Part shown: positions 51,460 through 61,934 of the stretch, piece by piece
Layout: each line of letters starts with the position of its first letter
How positions within the stretch are numbered: position 1 is the first letter of the stretch
Assembly: GCA_016213205.1 (NCBI GenBank)
Contig: JACRAZ010000016.1
Span: forward strand, 43,292 to 107,291
DNA length: 64,000 nucleotides
Direction of reading: 5' to 3'
Origin: Burkholderiales bacterium
Lineage (GTDB): Bacteria; Pseudomonadota; Gammaproteobacteria; Burkholderiales; Burkholderiaceae_C
The notes under the pieces: generated by a model
Told to the model about the DNA's origin: nothing
Databases searched by the model: none
Seen by the model: only the letters and a program-made list of their open reading frames with translations
Program-made: the position numbers and the translations under genes

Positions 51460-52632
51460 TCAGTCCACGCGGGCAGAGCGGGGCCACAAGGCCCACAGCC
51501 GCAAGGCCTGCTTCATGCGCCCGGCCTGCTGTTCGGCCTGCACGCCGGTGCCCCAGAAATAGTCCACCCGCACGGCGCCGGTGATGGCGCCGCCGGTGTC
51601 CTGCGCCAGCACCAGGCGGCGCAGCGGCGTGGCCGACAGTGGCTCGCTCGTGTCCAGCCACAGCAGCGTGCCATAGGGCACGGCGCCAGGGTCCACCGCC
51701 ACCGAGCGGCCGGCTGTCAGCGGCAGGCCCTGCGCGCCCCGCGGGCCGAGGGTCTCGTCGGTCAGCGGCTCTTCGCGGAAGAACACGAAGCGCGGGTTGC
51801 TCCACAGCATCTCGGCCAGGCGCTCCGGGCGGGCGCGCTGGCCCCACTCGCGGATGGCCGGCCAAGAGGCGCCGTCGGCGCGCAGCTCACCCTGCTCGAT
51901 GAGCCAGCGGCCCACCGAGCGATAGGGGTGGTCGTTGTGGCCGGCAAAGGCCACGCGCACGGTGCGCTCGCTGCCGTCGGCCTCACGCAGGCGCAGCCGG
52001 CCCGAGCCCTGGATCTGCAGGACCAGCGCGTCCAGCGGGCTGGCCACATAGGCGATTTCCAGGCCGCGCAGGGCCTGGCGCGCGGCGGGCAGGGTGTCGA
52101 TCTGCTGCCGCGTCCAGTAGGGTCGACGCGTGGCAAGGTCGGCCGGCGCGCGGTACAGCGGCACCGTGAAGGCCCCCTGCGGCCGCCGGCTGGCCGCCAC
52201 CAGTGGCTCGAAGTAGCCGGTGGCCAGGCCTTGCGCATGGCCATCGCGCGCCTCGACACGGTAGGGCTGCAACTCCTGCTGCAGGAACTCGCGGGCGAAG
52301 CCGTCATCGGCTGGGTTGAAGCGCAGCGCGCGCTCGCAGAACGGGCCCCAGCCCGGCGCCGGCTTGCCACAGCCGGCCCGCAGCGCCGGCCACAGCTCGG
52401 TGGCGCGCTCGTCGCCCCAGCCGGGCAGTTCAGCCCAGGCGGCCGGCACCCAGCGGGCCACCGGGCGGTCGATCACCGGCCCGGCGCGTTCGGCCGCCGG
52501 TGTGGGCGTGGCGCTCGGCACCGGGGCGCGTGGGGTGGGGGTGCCCGCATCGGGCTCGGGGGTCGGCAGCCAGGCGCAGGCACTGCACAGACCTAGAATC
52601 GCCGCGGCGATCCATCGGAACAAAGACCTCAT
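51460..52632 (-). CDS. mltA: Membrane-bound lytic murein transglycosylase A
   Basis: This 390-residue lipoprotein has a signal peptide with a lipobox-like LGLCSAC, a linker rich in proline and threonine, and the MltA domain (ATGYFEPLVAAS, IQGSGRLRLREADGS). The C-terminal 3D domain carries the catalytic aspartate region AQDTGGAITGAVRVDYFWG. It cleaves peptidoglycan to 1,6-anhydro products at the outer membrane. Its start codon overlaps, on the opposite strand, that of a small membrane protein gene. Confidence 0.95.
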   Translation of the reverse strand: MRSLFRWIAAAILGLCSACAWLPTPEPDAGTPTPRAPVPSATPTPAAERAGPVIDRPVARWVPAAWAELPGWGDERATELWPALRAGCGKPAPGWGPFCERALRFNPADDGFAREFLQQELQPYRVEARDGHAQGLATGYFEPLVAASRRPQGAFTVPLYRAPADLATRRPYWTRQQIDTLPAARQALRGLEIAYVASPLDALVLQIQGSGRLRLREADGSERTVRVAFAGHNDHPYRSVGRWLIEQGELRADGASWPAIREWGQRARPERLAEMLWSNPRFVFFREEPLTDETLGPRGAQGLPLTAGRSVAVDPGAVPYGTLLWLDTSEPLSATPLRRLVLAQDTGGAITGAVRVDYFWGTGVQAEQQAGRMKQALRLWALWPRSARVD

Positions 52633-52759
52633 GATCCTGATTCTGCTGGAGGCCCTGGGCGCCGGCCTGCTGCTGGTGTTCATCGTGTGGTGGACGATGT
52701 TCCATGGCCGCAAGCGCGGCGAGCGCGAAGACCCACCCACCGACGATTCACTCCGGTAG
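52631..52759 (+). CDS. Small membrane protein of 42 residues
   Basis: The predicted peptide has one membrane helix (MILILLEALGAGLLLVFIVW) followed by WTMFHGRKRGE and an acidic tail. The sequence looks like real coding: a clean helix followed by positive charges, as in single-pass proteins with a cytoplasmic C-terminus. I recall similar tiny proteins in Burkholderiales. Its ATG and that of mltA share two bases in CATGAT, an extreme divergent arrangement, and its 3' end overlaps the end of the convergent Gcr-family gene by 12 nt. Function unknown. Confidence 0.65.
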   Translation: MILILLEALGAGLLLVFIVWWTMFHGRKRGEREDPPTDDSLR

Positions 52760-54763
52760 CAGGAAGCTGCGCGGCCGCGCGCGCAGCCGGGCACGGATGG
52801 CGGCGTACAGCCGGCGCTGGTCGTGCAGCGTGATGCCGCGCGAGCGCAACGCCACCCGCAGCGCGAGCCAGAAGCTCACGCCCAGGTTGAGCAAGCCGGT
52901 GAACAGCAGCGCCGAGGCGCACCACCAGAAGCCCGGCTGCGTGAGCGTGTTCCAGCCCAGGGTGCTGGCCGCCGCGGCCAGCTGGCCGGTGGACAGCGTG
53001 ACGTGCCGCACCTCGATCGGCAGCCCCACGAAGGCCAGCAAGGTCGGCACCAGCCCGAGCATCAGCCCCAGCGAGACATTGGCGGCCAGGCCCGAGATGT
53101 TGTGCCGCCACCAGGCTGCCCAGCGTGCAGCGCGTGGCGCCCCGATGCGCGCCACCAGGCCCGGGTGGTGGGTGAGCGCGCTGTCGAGCCGGTGGTACAC
53201 GAACCAGTTCTCCACCCAGCCTGCCACCAGGCTGCTGGCGAACAGCAGCACGCCGGTGAAGGCGGCGAAGAACAGCGTCGGCCCGAGCAGCGTGATCGAG
53301 TGCAGCACGTAGCGCGCATCGGCCTCGCTCACCAGCGGCCGGCCGGCCAGCCACCAGGCCAGCATCTGCACCGCCACCACCACCGGGACCACCAGCGCCA
53401 GGTTGCCGGCGATGCCGGCGATCTGCGAGCGCACCAGGTGCGCCACCTCGTCGACGAAGCCCTCCACCGCGGCCGCATCGTTCACGTTGGCCAGCTTCTC
53501 GGCCATGGCCGGCGCCGTCATCGCGGGCTGCTTGGTGGCCACCGTCCAGTGCATCAGGTGGATCAGCAGGAAGCTCAGCGCGTAGTTCAGGCCGGCCCCG
53601 AAGCCGGCCCAGAAGGGCGCCAGGCCCAGCGCGAGCACCCCGAACTTGGCGAAGGTGGTGCCCGCGATCACCACGCCGCCGCCCGCTGCGGCGCGCAGCA
53701 TGGCGCGGTATTCGTCACGGGTGCGGGTGATGTAGTGCTCGCCCGTCTCGGCATGGCGCTCGGCCACCTTGCGCGCCAGCAGCGAGTACTGGCGCGCCAA
53801 CAGTGCCCGCAGGCTGCGCCGCTCGCGCGACAGGGTCACCAGGTCGGCCAGCAGTGCCAGCAGCTCGCGCTGCGGGGTGTCGGACAACAGCACGCCCAGC
53901 ACGGACTCGACGCGGCTGATGCGGGCCTGCAACTGCTCGAGCTCGAACACGATGTGCACCGAGATGCCGTGTTCCTCGAGGTGCGCCGTCACGCTGTCGG
54001 CGGCGCGGCGGCAGCAGTCCAGCAGCGCCAGCAGGAAGGTGGCGTGCTGCCGGGTGGCCGCGGGTTGTTCGGTCAGCACGCCGTCGGCCAGCGCCTCGCC
54101 GGCGCGCACCAGTTGCTCGAAGGGCCGGTCCACCAGCAACTCCGGGCTCATGCGCTGGCGCAGCGGCGGCGTGAACGAGGCGGCACGCACCGCACTCACG
54201 AGCCAGGTCATCGCCTGCAGCAGCGGGACACGCCAGTCGGCTTCGGTGGCCACGGCGGCGGGCCGTTCGCCGTTCGGGGCCGGCGCGCCGGCACGCGCCA
54301 CGGCGAACAGCGCCGCCAGCCGGGCCAGCGTGATCTCGTCGATGGCGCGCAGCCACGCGGCATCACCATCGTCGGTGAACAGCAGCTGGAACAGCGTGGC
54401 CAGGTCGTCGGTGTCCGGCGTGGCCGGCAGGAAGCGCAGGCGCAGCCGCTCGGCCACCTCGCCCCACAGGTCACGCCGCGGCGTGAAGCCGAAATCGGCG
54501 AACAGCGTGGCCAGGTCGGTTTCGCGCCAGAAGCGTGCCAGCAGCGCGACGATGCGCTCGCGCGGCTCGGGGTGGCGCTCCAGCACGTTGAGCAGGTGCT
54601 TCAGGCGCAGCACCGGGCGCGGGGTGTCGCTGGCCGGTCGATCGCGTTCGCCGTGGCGCAGCCACTCCACCAGCCGCACCAGCCACAGGTGGCGTTGCGG
54701 ACGCGGGGCTTTCGGGTCGGCTGCGTTGAGCAGCGCGGTGAGGTCCCAGGCCGATGCGGTCAT
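52748..54763 (-). CDS. Gcr-family polytopic membrane protein (annotated elsewhere as site-specific recombinase)
   Basis: The 671-residue protein belongs to the family often labelled site-specific recombinase Gcr. What the sequence shows is a soluble helical N-terminal half (about residues 1-340) and a C-terminal half with about six or seven membrane helices (FGVLALGLAPFWAGFGAGLNYALSFLLIHLMHW, LGPTLFFAAFTGVLLFASSLVAGWVENWF). No serine or tyrosine recombinase catalytic motif is visible. A recombinase role is doubtful; a membrane or envelope function is more likely. It follows apaG by 12 nt and probably shares its transcript. Confidence 0.85.
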   Translation of the reverse strand: MTASAWDLTALLNAADPKAPRPQRHLWLVRLVEWLRHGERDRPASDTPRPVLRLKHLLNVLERHPEPRERIVALLARFWRETDLATLFADFGFTPRRDLWGEVAERLRLRFLPATPDTDDLATLFQLLFTDDGDAAWLRAIDEITLARLAALFAVARAGAPAPNGERPAAVATEADWRVPLLQAMTWLVSAVRAASFTPPLRQRMSPELLVDRPFEQLVRAGEALADGVLTEQPAATRQHATFLLALLDCCRRAADSVTAHLEEHGISVHIVFELEQLQARISRVESVLGVLLSDTPQRELLALLADLVTLSRERRSLRALLARQYSLLARKVAERHAETGEHYITRTRDEYRAMLRAAAGGGVVIAGTTFAKFGVLALGLAPFWAGFGAGLNYALSFLLIHLMHWTVATKQPAMTAPAMAEKLANVNDAAAVEGFVDEVAHLVRSQIAGIAGNLALVVPVVVAVQMLAWWLAGRPLVSEADARYVLHSITLLGPTLFFAAFTGVLLFASSLVAGWVENWFVYHRLDSALTHHPGLVARIGAPRAARWAAWWRHNISGLAANVSLGLMLGLVPTLLAFVGLPIEVRHVTLSTGQLAAAASTLGWNTLTQPGFWWCASALLFTGLLNLGVSFWLALRVALRSRGITLHDQRRLYAAIRARLRARPRSFLLPE

Positions 54764-54775
54764 CGGCAAGAATCG

Positions 54776-55150
54776 TCAGTGCAGCGCCGCTGCATCAACC
54801 AGGCCGAACTCCGGCACCGGGGCCTCGAACCAGTGCGCGTCTTCCGTGATGCAGTAGTAGCAGCCCTGCATCGAGCCCTGCGGCGTGGCGATCTGGGCCC
54901 AGCTGGTGTACTCGAACTGCTCGCCCGGCTTCAGCAGGGGCTGGTGGCCCACCACGCCGAGCCCACGCACCTGCTGTTCCTGGCCGCGGTGGTCGGTGAT
55001 CAGCCAGCGCCGCGCGACGAGCTGCGCCGGCACGTCGCCGGTGTTGCGGATCGTCACCGTGTAGGCGTAGCCGTAGAGCTGCTGCGCGGGATCGGTCTGT
55101 TCCGGCAGCGGGCGCACGGCCACGGAGCAGGTGAATTCGGGTCGGGCCAT
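54776..55150 (-). CDS. apaG: ApaG protein
   Basis: The 124-residue protein has the ApaG fold and motifs: YGYAYTVTIRNTGDVPAQLVARRWLITD, then QVRGLGVVGHQPLLKPGEQFEYTSWA and GSMQGCYY. Length is typical. ApaG is linked to magnesium/cobalt resistance and nucleotide metabolism, with unclear mechanism. The ATG at 55150 gives the family N-terminus; the open frame extends further upstream without similarity. It lies divergent from rpe. Confidence 0.94.
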   Translation of the reverse strand: MARPEFTCSVAVRPLPEQTDPAQQLYGYAYTVTIRNTGDVPAQLVARRWLITDHRGQEQQVRGLGVVGHQPLLKPGEQFEYTSWAQIATPQGSMQGCYYCITEDAHWFEAPVPEFGLVDAAALH

Positions 55151-55312
55151 CAGGACCGCCCGGCCGTACCGAAGGGGCTGAACTCCCCAATGCACAAGCG
55201 AGGCGCGGGGCACGACTGTGCCAGGGGCCGCGAACGAGGTGAGCTGGGGAGTGCCATGGCGAGCATTCTAGAAAGGCTGAGAAAATCCCGACCATCCCAC
55301 AGGTAAGCCTTC

Positions 55313-55996
55313 ATGACACGCACCCATCGCATTGCCCCCAGCATCCTGTCAGCCGACTTCGCCCGCCTGGGCGAGGAAGTGCGCGACGTCATCGCGGCCG
55401 GCGCCGACTGGATCCACTTCGACGTGATGGACAACCACTACGTGCCCAACCTCACCTTCGGCCCGATGGTCTGCGAGGCGCTGCGCAAGCATTCGGTGAA
55501 GGCCGACGGTACACGGGTGCCGATCGACGTGCACCTGATGGTGCAGCCGGTGGATGCGCTGGCCCAGGCCTTCGCGAAGGCCGGCGCCGACCTGATCAGC
55601 TTCCATCCCGACGCCAGCGCGCATGTCGACCGCACCTTGCAGCTGATCAAGGCCGCGGGCTGCCAGGCCGGCCTGGTGTTCAACCCGGCCAGCCCGATCG
55701 AGGTGCTCGAGTGGGTGATCGACAAGGTCGACCTGGTGCTCGTGATGAGCGTGAACCCGGGCTTCGGCGGCCAGAGCTTCATCGACAGCGCGCTGCGCAA
55801 GATCGAGCGCCTGCGCAAGGTCATCGACGGCAGCGGCCGCGACATCCGGCTCGAGGTGGATGGCGGCATCAAGACCGACAACATTCGCCGCGTCGCCGAT
55901 GCGGGCGCCGACACCTTCGTGGCCGGCAGCGCGATCTTCGGGCAGAAGGACTACCGCGGCGTGATCGACGCGATGCGCGCGCAACTGGCGGCTTGA
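55313..55996 (+). CDS. rpe: Ribulose-phosphate 3-epimerase
   Basis: This 227-residue TIM-barrel enzyme interconverts ribulose-5-phosphate and xylulose-5-phosphate. Signatures: [17 protein letters not shown], the metal-binding [24 protein letters not shown], and [13 protein letters not shown] and [10 protein letters not shown] near the end. It begins an operon-like run rpe-gph ahead of trpE, a common arrangement in this order. AGGTAA lies upstream of the ATG. Confidence 0.98.
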   Translation: MTRTHRIAPSILSADFARLGEEVRDVIAAGADWIHFDVMDNHYVPNLTFGPMVCEALRKHSVKADGTRVPIDVHLMVQPVDALAQAFAKAGADLISFHPDASAHVDRTLQLIKAAGCQAGLVFNPASPIEVLEWVIDKVDLVLVMSVNPGFGGQSFIDSALRKIERLRKVIDGSGRDIRLEVDGGIKTDNIRRVADAGADTFVAGSAIFGQKDYRGVIDAMRAQLAA

Positions 55997-56001
55997 GCAC
56001 C

Positions 56002-56670
56002 ATGCACTACACCCTGCCCCGTGGCGGCTTCGACGCCGCCATCGTCGACCTCGACGGCACCATGGTCGACACGGTTGGCGATTTCGAGGCCGCCCTGAAC
56101 CGCATGCTCACCGACCTGGCGCTGCCGCGCATCGACCGTTCCTTCATCGAGCGCACGGTCGGCAAGGGCTCCGAGTACCTGATCCAGCGCACGCTGGCCC
56201 AGGTGGGCGCCGAGGCCTCCCGCTACGACGATGCCTGGGCGCGCTACCAGCACCACTACCTGGCCATCAACGGCCGGCATTCGGCGGTGTATGACGGCGT
56301 GCTCGAAGGCCTGCGCCAGTTTGCGACCACCGGGCTGAAACTGGCCTGCCTGACCAACAAACCCACCGCATTTGCCCGCCCGCTGCTGGCCAGCAAGGGC
56401 CTGGGCGACTTCTTCGCCCAGGTGTTCGGCGGCGATGCCTTCGAGCGCAAGAAGCCCGACCCGCTGCCGCTGCTGCGCACCTGCGAGGCGCTGGGCACGA
56501 CGCCGGCGCGCACGCTGATGGTGGGTGACTCCAGCAACGACGTGCGGGCCGCCCGCGCGGCCGGCTGCCCGGTGGTGCTGGTGAGTTACGGCTACAACCA
56601 CGGCGAGCCGGCGTCTTCGGCCGGTGCCGATGCGGTGATTGACCGGCTGGACGCGATCACCCTGGCCTGA
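56002..56670 (+). CDS. gph: Phosphoglycolate phosphatase
   Basis: The 222-residue HAD-superfamily phosphatase has the nucleophile motif VDLDGTMVDT, motif II LTNKPTAFA and the C-terminal KKPDPLPLLR and MVGDSSNDVRAARAAG with the metal-binding aspartates. It removes 2-phosphoglycolate formed by oxidative DNA repair. The ATG lies 5 nt after the rpe stop, so the two are cotranscribed. Confidence 0.96.
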   Translation: MHYTLPRGGFDAAIVDLDGTMVDTVGDFEAALNRMLTDLALPRIDRSFIERTVGKGSEYLIQRTLAQVGAEASRYDDAWARYQHHYLAINGRHSAVYDGVLEGLRQFATTGLKLACLTNKPTAFARPLLASKGLGDFFAQVFGGDAFERKKPDPLPLLRTCEALGTTPARTLMVGDSSNDVRAARAAGCPVVLVSYGYNHGEPASSAGADAVIDRLDAITLA

Positions 56671-56702
56671 AGACCAGCGCTGCCGACCAGGCCGGCGGCG
56701 GC

Positions 56703-57317
56703 TCAGTTCTCGTGCGGTTGGCGGGTGGCCGGCGGGCGACCCAGCAGGGATTCCTTCAAGGCGTTGTCGGCCGGCGACTTGCCCAGCCAGATTCGCAGCA
56801 AGCCATTGAAGAACTCGGGCTCGCGGATCGGATCGGCCGCCGGCTTGCCGTTGACCAGCACCGTGGTGCCCGCGCCGGGCACGTACTCGACACTGAAGTG
56901 CTCGCCCGCGACCAGCTTCTTCTTGGCCGCGAAGATCTCGCCCATGCGAATGGTGCCGGGGATCGACTTGACGAACTCCTCGCGCGGCGAGTTGTCCTGC
57001 ATGCCCCGGGTGAACAGCTTGCCCAGTTCGTTGGCGTCGATCTCGCGCAGCATCACGATGTGCATGCGTTTCGGCCCTGCGGCAGCGATCACGGCCTCGG
57101 TGGTCTCTGCCTTGGCCGCGAGGTACAGGCCGGCGGTATAGACCTTGAAGATCGCCTTGTAGCGGATGCCCGCACCGTTGAGCTGCAGCGTGCTGCCGCC
57201 CACCTGGGCCGCCGCGGGGTATTTCACGCCTGCGGTTTCGAAGTTCTGCGCGTGTGCGGCCGGGGCTGCCAGCAGCACGAGGCAAGCCACAGCGTGTCGC
57301 CATGAGGGAGTGGTCAC
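56703..57317 (-). CDS. Chalcone-isomerase-like exported protein
   Basis: The 204-residue protein has a signal peptide (VLLAAPAAHAQNFETAG) and a chalcone-isomerase-like fold: AGIRYKAIFKVYTAGLYLAAKAETTEAV, then RMHIVMLREIDANELGKLFTRGM. Members in proteobacteria do not isomerise chalcones and may bind fatty acids. The start is a GTG with AAGGA upstream. It converges on gph and is divergent from trpE. Confidence 0.88.
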   Translation of the reverse strand: MTTPSWRHAVACLVLLAAPAAHAQNFETAGVKYPAAAQVGGSTLQLNGAGIRYKAIFKVYTAGLYLAAKAETTEAVIAAAGPKRMHIVMLREIDANELGKLFTRGMQDNSPREEFVKSIPGTIRMGEIFAAKKKLVAGEHFSVEYVPGAGTTVLVNGKPAADPIREPEFFNGLLRIWLGKSPADNALKESLLGRPPATRQPHEN

Positions 57318-57715
57318 GTCGATGTCCTTCGTCGGTGTGGCGCGCCCGCCTGCGGGTTGGCCGCCAGGGTTGGGTGACGATTCTGCTCCGTCCGTGCCGC
57401 CGCCGGGGCCGGGGGACGGAGGCCGCGGGGGCGCTGCTACACTCGTTGCCCATGTCCAGACTGTGCAAACAGACCGTCTCGCTGACGATCAGGTCGACCG
57501 ACCGGGGAGCTTGGCCCTGGCGACCCTGTTCCGTCGCCGTCTGATTTGCCGCCGGCCGCCGGGCCGCCCGTCGCCTTCGCCGACACGCCTGGTTCGCGCC
57601 ATCCGGCTCACGAGGGGTGAATCCGTGGTTTGCCCCGCCTGCTGAACACACCAGCATCCGTTTGATGGCGCGTGCCGCCCGTGCCGCGCCGGCCCTGAAC
57701 AGGAGCCTCGACATC
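57318..57715. other. Intergenic region before trpE, no gene seen
   Basis: About 400 nt separate the exported chalcone-isomerase-like protein from trpE. I find no small open frame with tandem tryptophan codons and no clear terminator-antiterminator pair, so no attenuator is evident. A TACACT hexamer at 57438-57443 could be a -10 box but lacks a good -35. In-frame codons upstream of trpE from 57617 (GTGAATCCGTGG) could extend TrpE by 33 residues, but these lack family similarity. Confidence 0.5.
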
Positions 57716-59191
57716 GTGATCACCGAACTCGAATTCAAGAGCCTGGCCGCCCAAGGTTTCAACCGCATTCCGCTGCTGAGCGAAGCCTTTGCCGACCTGG
57801 AAACCCCGTTGTCGCTGTACCTCAAGCTCGCCGGCGGGCAGAAGAACAGCTTTCTGCTCGAATCCGTCGTGGGCGGCGAGCGTTTCGGCCGCTACTCGTT
57901 CATCGGCCTGCCTGCGCGCACGCTGCTGCGTGCCACGGGCTGGCTGACCGAGGTCGTCACCGACGACAAGGTCGTCGAGACGCTCGAGGGCAACCCGCTC
58001 GACGCCATCGCCGCCTACCAGCAGCGCTTCCGTGTCGCACTGCGGCCGGGGCTGCCGCGCTTCTGCGGTGGCCTGGCCGGCTACTTCGGCTACGACGCGG
58101 TGCGCTACATGGAGCCCAAGCTCGCCAAGGCACACAAGGCAGGCGGCCTCGACACGCCGGACATCCTGCTGCTGCACACCGAAGAACTGGCGGTGATCGA
58201 CAACCTCTCGGGCCGGCTCTACCTCATCGTTTATGCCGACCCCGGCCAGCCCGAGGCCTACTTCAAGGCCAAGCGCCGCCTGGCCGACCTGGCCGACAAG
58301 CTGCGCTACTCGGTCACCGCGCCGCCGGTCAAGCGCGGGCCTTCCTATGCGGTGGAGCGCGAGTTTGACCAGAAGGACTACCTGGCCGCCGTGGCGCGCA
58401 GCAAGGAATACATTGCCGCGGGCGACATGATGCAGGTGCAGATCGGCCAGCGCCTGAAGAAGCGCTACACCGAGTCGCCCCTGAGCCTGTACCGGGCGCT
58501 GCGTTCGCTGAACCCCAGCCCCTACATGTATTTCTACGACATGGGCTCGTTCCAGATCGTCGGTGCCTCGCCCGAGATCCTGGTGCGCCACGAGCACACG
58601 CCTGAGGGCGACAAGGTCACGATCCGCCCGCTGGCCGGCACCCGGCCGCGAGGCGCGACACCGGAGCTCGACAAGACCACCGAGGCCGAATTGCTGGCCG
58701 ACCCGAAAGAGCGTGCCGAGCACCTGATGCTGATCGACCTGGCACGCAACGACATCGGCCGCATCGCGAAGACCGGCTCGGTCAAGGTGACCGAGGCCTT
58801 CGTGGTCGAGCGGTATTCGCACGTGATGCACATCGTCAGCAACGTCGAGGGCCTGCTGAAGGACGGCATGAGCAACATGGACGTGCTCAAGGCCACGTTC
58901 CCGGCCGGCACCTTGACGGGCGCGCCCAAGATCCGGGCGATGGAAATCATCGACGAACTCGAGCCCGTCAAGCGCGGCATCTATGGCGGCGCCTGCGGCT
59001 ACCTCAGCTATGCGGGCGACATGGACGTGGCGATCGCCATCCGCACCGGCATCGTGCAGAACAACACCCTGTACGTGCAGGCTGCGGCGGGCGTGGTGGC
59101 CGATTCGGTGCCTGAGCTGGAGTGGAAGGAAACCGAGCACAAGGCCCGGGCCCTGATCCGCGCGGCCGAACTCGTGGAAGAGGGGTTCTGA
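57716..59191 (+). CDS. trpE: Anthranilate synthase component I
   Basis: The 491-residue chorismate-binding subunit converts chorismate and ammonia to anthranilate. N-terminal [26 protein letters not shown] carries the tryptophan feedback region ([18 protein letters not shown]), and the C-terminal catalytic domain has [40 protein letters not shown] and [19 protein letters not shown]. The GTG start has AGGAG 11 nt upstream and gives the usual length; an earlier in-frame GTG at 57617 is less likely. First gene of the trp operon. Confidence 0.97.
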   Translation: MITELEFKSLAAQGFNRIPLLSEAFADLETPLSLYLKLAGGQKNSFLLESVVGGERFGRYSFIGLPARTLLRATGWLTEVVTDDKVVETLEGNPLDAIAAYQQRFRVALRPGLPRFCGGLAGYFGYDAVRYMEPKLAKAHKAGGLDTPDILLLHTEELAVIDNLSGRLYLIVYADPGQPEAYFKAKRRLADLADKLRYSVTAPPVKRGPSYAVEREFDQKDYLAAVARSKEYIAAGDMMQVQIGQRLKKRYTESPLSLYRALRSLNPSPYMYFYDMGSFQIVGASPEILVRHEHTPEGDKVTIRPLAGTRPRGATPELDKTTEAELLADPKERAEHLMLIDLARNDIGRIAKTGSVKVTEAFVVERYSHVMHIVSNVEGLLKDGMSNMDVLKATFPAGTLTGAPKIRAMEIIDELEPVKRGIYGGACGYLSYAGDMDVAIAIRTGIVQNNTLYVQAAAGVVADSVPELEWKETEHKARALIRAAELVEEGF

Positions 59192-59193
59192 GC

Positions 59194-59784
<591 letters not shown>

Positions 59785-59857
59785 CGCGGGCCGGTCCCAA
59801 GCACGCTCGCACTCCACCGGAGCATCGGCCGGCGTACTCGGCGCACGAGGGGCAGTC

Positions 59858-60874
59858 ATGACCATCGACCTGCGCAGCGACACGGTCACCCGGCCCACCG
59901 CGGCGATGCGCGCGGCCATGATGGCAGCGCCGCTGGGTGACGATGTCTTCGGCGACGATCCCACGGTCAACGCCTTGCAGCAGCGCGTGGCCGCGCTGCT
60001 GGGCAAGCAGGCGGCGCTGTTCACGCCTTCGGGCACGCAGAGCAACCTGTGCGCGCTGATGAGTCATTGCCAGCGTGGCGACGAATACATCGTCGGTCAG
60101 ATGGCGCACACCTACCGCTGGGAAGCCGGCGGCGGTGCGGTGCTCGGCAGCATCCAGCCGCAGCCGATTGCCAACCAGCCTGACGGCTCGCTCGCGTTGG
60201 CCGACATCGAAGCCAACATCAAGCCCGACGATCCGCACTTCGCGCGCAGCCGCCTGCTGTGCCTGGAAAACACGATCGGCGGGCAGGTGCTGTCGCTGGA
60301 CTACCAGCGTGCGGCCACCACACTGGCCCGCGAGCACGGCCTGGCCACCCACCTTGATGGCGCGCGGCTGTTCAATGCCGCGGTGGCGATGGGTGGCGAC
60401 GCGATGGCCAACGCACGCCGCCTGGCCGACCTTTACGACAGCGTTTCGGTCTGCTTCAGCAAGGGCCTGGGGGCACCGGTCGGCTCGGTGCTGGCCGGTT
60501 CGTCCGAGTTCATCGACCGCGCGCGCCGGGTGCGCAAGATGGCCGGTGGTGCCATGCGCCAGTCTGGCCTGCTGGCGGCCGCCGCGCTGCATGCGTTGGA
60601 TCACCATGTCGAACGCCTGGCTGAGGACCATGCCCATGCGCGCCGCCTGGCCGATGGGCTTTCCGGGTTGCCTGGCGTCACGGTTGTGCCGCCGGACACG
60701 AACATCGTCTTCGTCGATCTCGACCCGGCGCGCGATGCCAGGGCGGTGGTCGAGGCCGCCCTCGAGCGCGGCCTGCGCTGCACCGGGCTGTACCGCCTGC
60801 GATTCGTCACCCACCTCGACGTTTCGGCCGACGACATCGAACAGGCCTTGCGCATCCTGCGCGACATCCTCTGA
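59858..60874 (+). CDS. ltaE: Low-specificity L-threonine aldolase
   Basis: The 338-residue PLP enzyme cleaves L-threonine or L-allo-threonine to glycine and acetaldehyde. Signatures: [59 protein letters not shown] and the PLP lysine in [11 protein letters not shown]. It lies between trpG (73-nt gap) and trpD (14-nt gap), an unusual position inside the trp operon. It would give glycine when tryptophan synthesis is active; a specific link is inference. Confidence 0.95.
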   Translation: MTIDLRSDTVTRPTAAMRAAMMAAPLGDDVFGDDPTVNALQQRVAALLGKQAALFTPSGTQSNLCALMSHCQRGDEYIVGQMAHTYRWEAGGGAVLGSIQPQPIANQPDGSLALADIEANIKPDDPHFARSRLLCLENTIGGQVLSLDYQRAATTLAREHGLATHLDGARLFNAAVAMGGDAMANARRLADLYDSVSVCFSKGLGAPVGSVLAGSSEFIDRARRVRKMAGGAMRQSGLLAAAALHALDHHVERLAEDHAHARRLADGLSGLPGVTVVPPDTNIVFVDLDPARDARAVVEAALERGLRCTGLYRLRFVTHLDVSADDIEQALRILRDIL

Positions 60875-60888
60875 TTGCGAGAACTGCC

Positions 60889-61923
60889 ATGCCGATCACC
60901 AACACCGAAGCCCTGACGCGTGTCATCGAACACCGCGAGATCTTCCACGACGAGATGCTGGCGCTGATGCGCCGCATCATGAGCGGCGAGATGTCACCGG
61001 TGATGATCGCCGCCTTCGCTGTCGGCTTGCGGGTGAAGAAGGAGACCATCGGTGAGATCGCCGCCGCTGCCCAGGTGATGCGCGAGTTCGCAACCCCGGT
61101 GTCGGTGGCCGACCGTACGCACCTGGTCGACATCGTCGGCACGGGTGGTGACGGTGCGCATACGTTCAACATATCAACGGCCTCGGCGTTCGTGGCCGCA
61201 GCGGCCGGTGCCCGCGTGGCCAAGCACGGGGGGCGCAGCGTGTCATCCACTTCGGGCTCGGCCGATGTGATGGAGGCGCTGGGCGCGTTCATCGGCCTGA
61301 ACCCGGAGCAGGTGTCGGCGTGCCTGAGTGAGACCGGGCTGGGTTTCATGTTCGCGCCCAACCACCACGCGTCGATGAAGCATGCGGCCCCCGTCCGCAG
61401 GGAACTCGGGGTGCGCACGATCTTCAACATCCTCGGGCCGCTGACCAATCCTGCCAACGCGCCAAACCAGCTGATGGGTGTGTTTCATCCCGACCTGGTG
61501 GGCATCCAGGTGCGCGTGCTGCAGCGCCTGGGCTCCGAACATGTGCTGGTGGTGCATGGCATGAACGGCATGGACGAAATCTCGCTTTCCGGCGAGACGC
61601 TGGTGGGCGAGCTGAAGAACGGCGAGGTGCGCGAGTACGTCGTGCATCCCAGTGACTTCGGCCTGCCGGTCTACGACTCGCGCGTGCTGCGGGTGGCCAA
61701 TCGGGAGGAATCGGTGCAGTGCGTGCAGCGAGCGTTGGCCAACGAGGATGGGCCGGTGCGCGACATCGTGCTGCTCAATGCCGGCGCGGCGCTCTATGCC
61801 GCGGGGGTGTCCGCGTCCATCGGTGAAGGTGTCAAGCGCGCTCGCGACGCGGTGGCCTCCGGTGCCGCGGTGGCCAAACTGAGCCAGTTTGTCGCCGCCA
61901 CCAACCAGTACCGGCCAGCCTGA
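60889..61923 (+). CDS. trpD: Anthranilate phosphoribosyltransferase
   Basis: The 344-residue enzyme joins anthranilate to phosphoribosyl pyrophosphate. The PRPP-binding [18 protein letters not shown] and the [21 protein letters not shown] motif are intact, and length is usual. It continues the operon after ltaE and is 11 nt upstream of trpC, whose start has AGGAGGG-type binding site GAGGAGGG. Confidence 0.98.
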   Translation: MPITNTEALTRVIEHREIFHDEMLALMRRIMSGEMSPVMIAAFAVGLRVKKETIGEIAAAAQVMREFATPVSVADRTHLVDIVGTGGDGAHTFNISTASAFVAAAAGARVAKHGGRSVSSTSGSADVMEALGAFIGLNPEQVSACLSETGLGFMFAPNHHASMKHAAPVRRELGVRTIFNILGPLTNPANAPNQLMGVFHPDLVGIQVRVLQRLGSEHVLVVHGMNGMDEISLSGETLVGELKNGEVREYVVHPSDFGLPVYDSRVLRVANREESVQCVQRALANEDGPVRDIVLLNAGAALYAAGVSASIGEGVKRARDAVASGAAVAKLSQFVAATNQYRPA

Positions 61924-61934
61924 GGAGGGTATCG

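Noticed and set aside
52748..54763. Mobile element because of the recombinase label of the family
   Set aside because: No recombinase active-site motif, no inverted repeats or target duplication; the protein is largely membrane-embedded.
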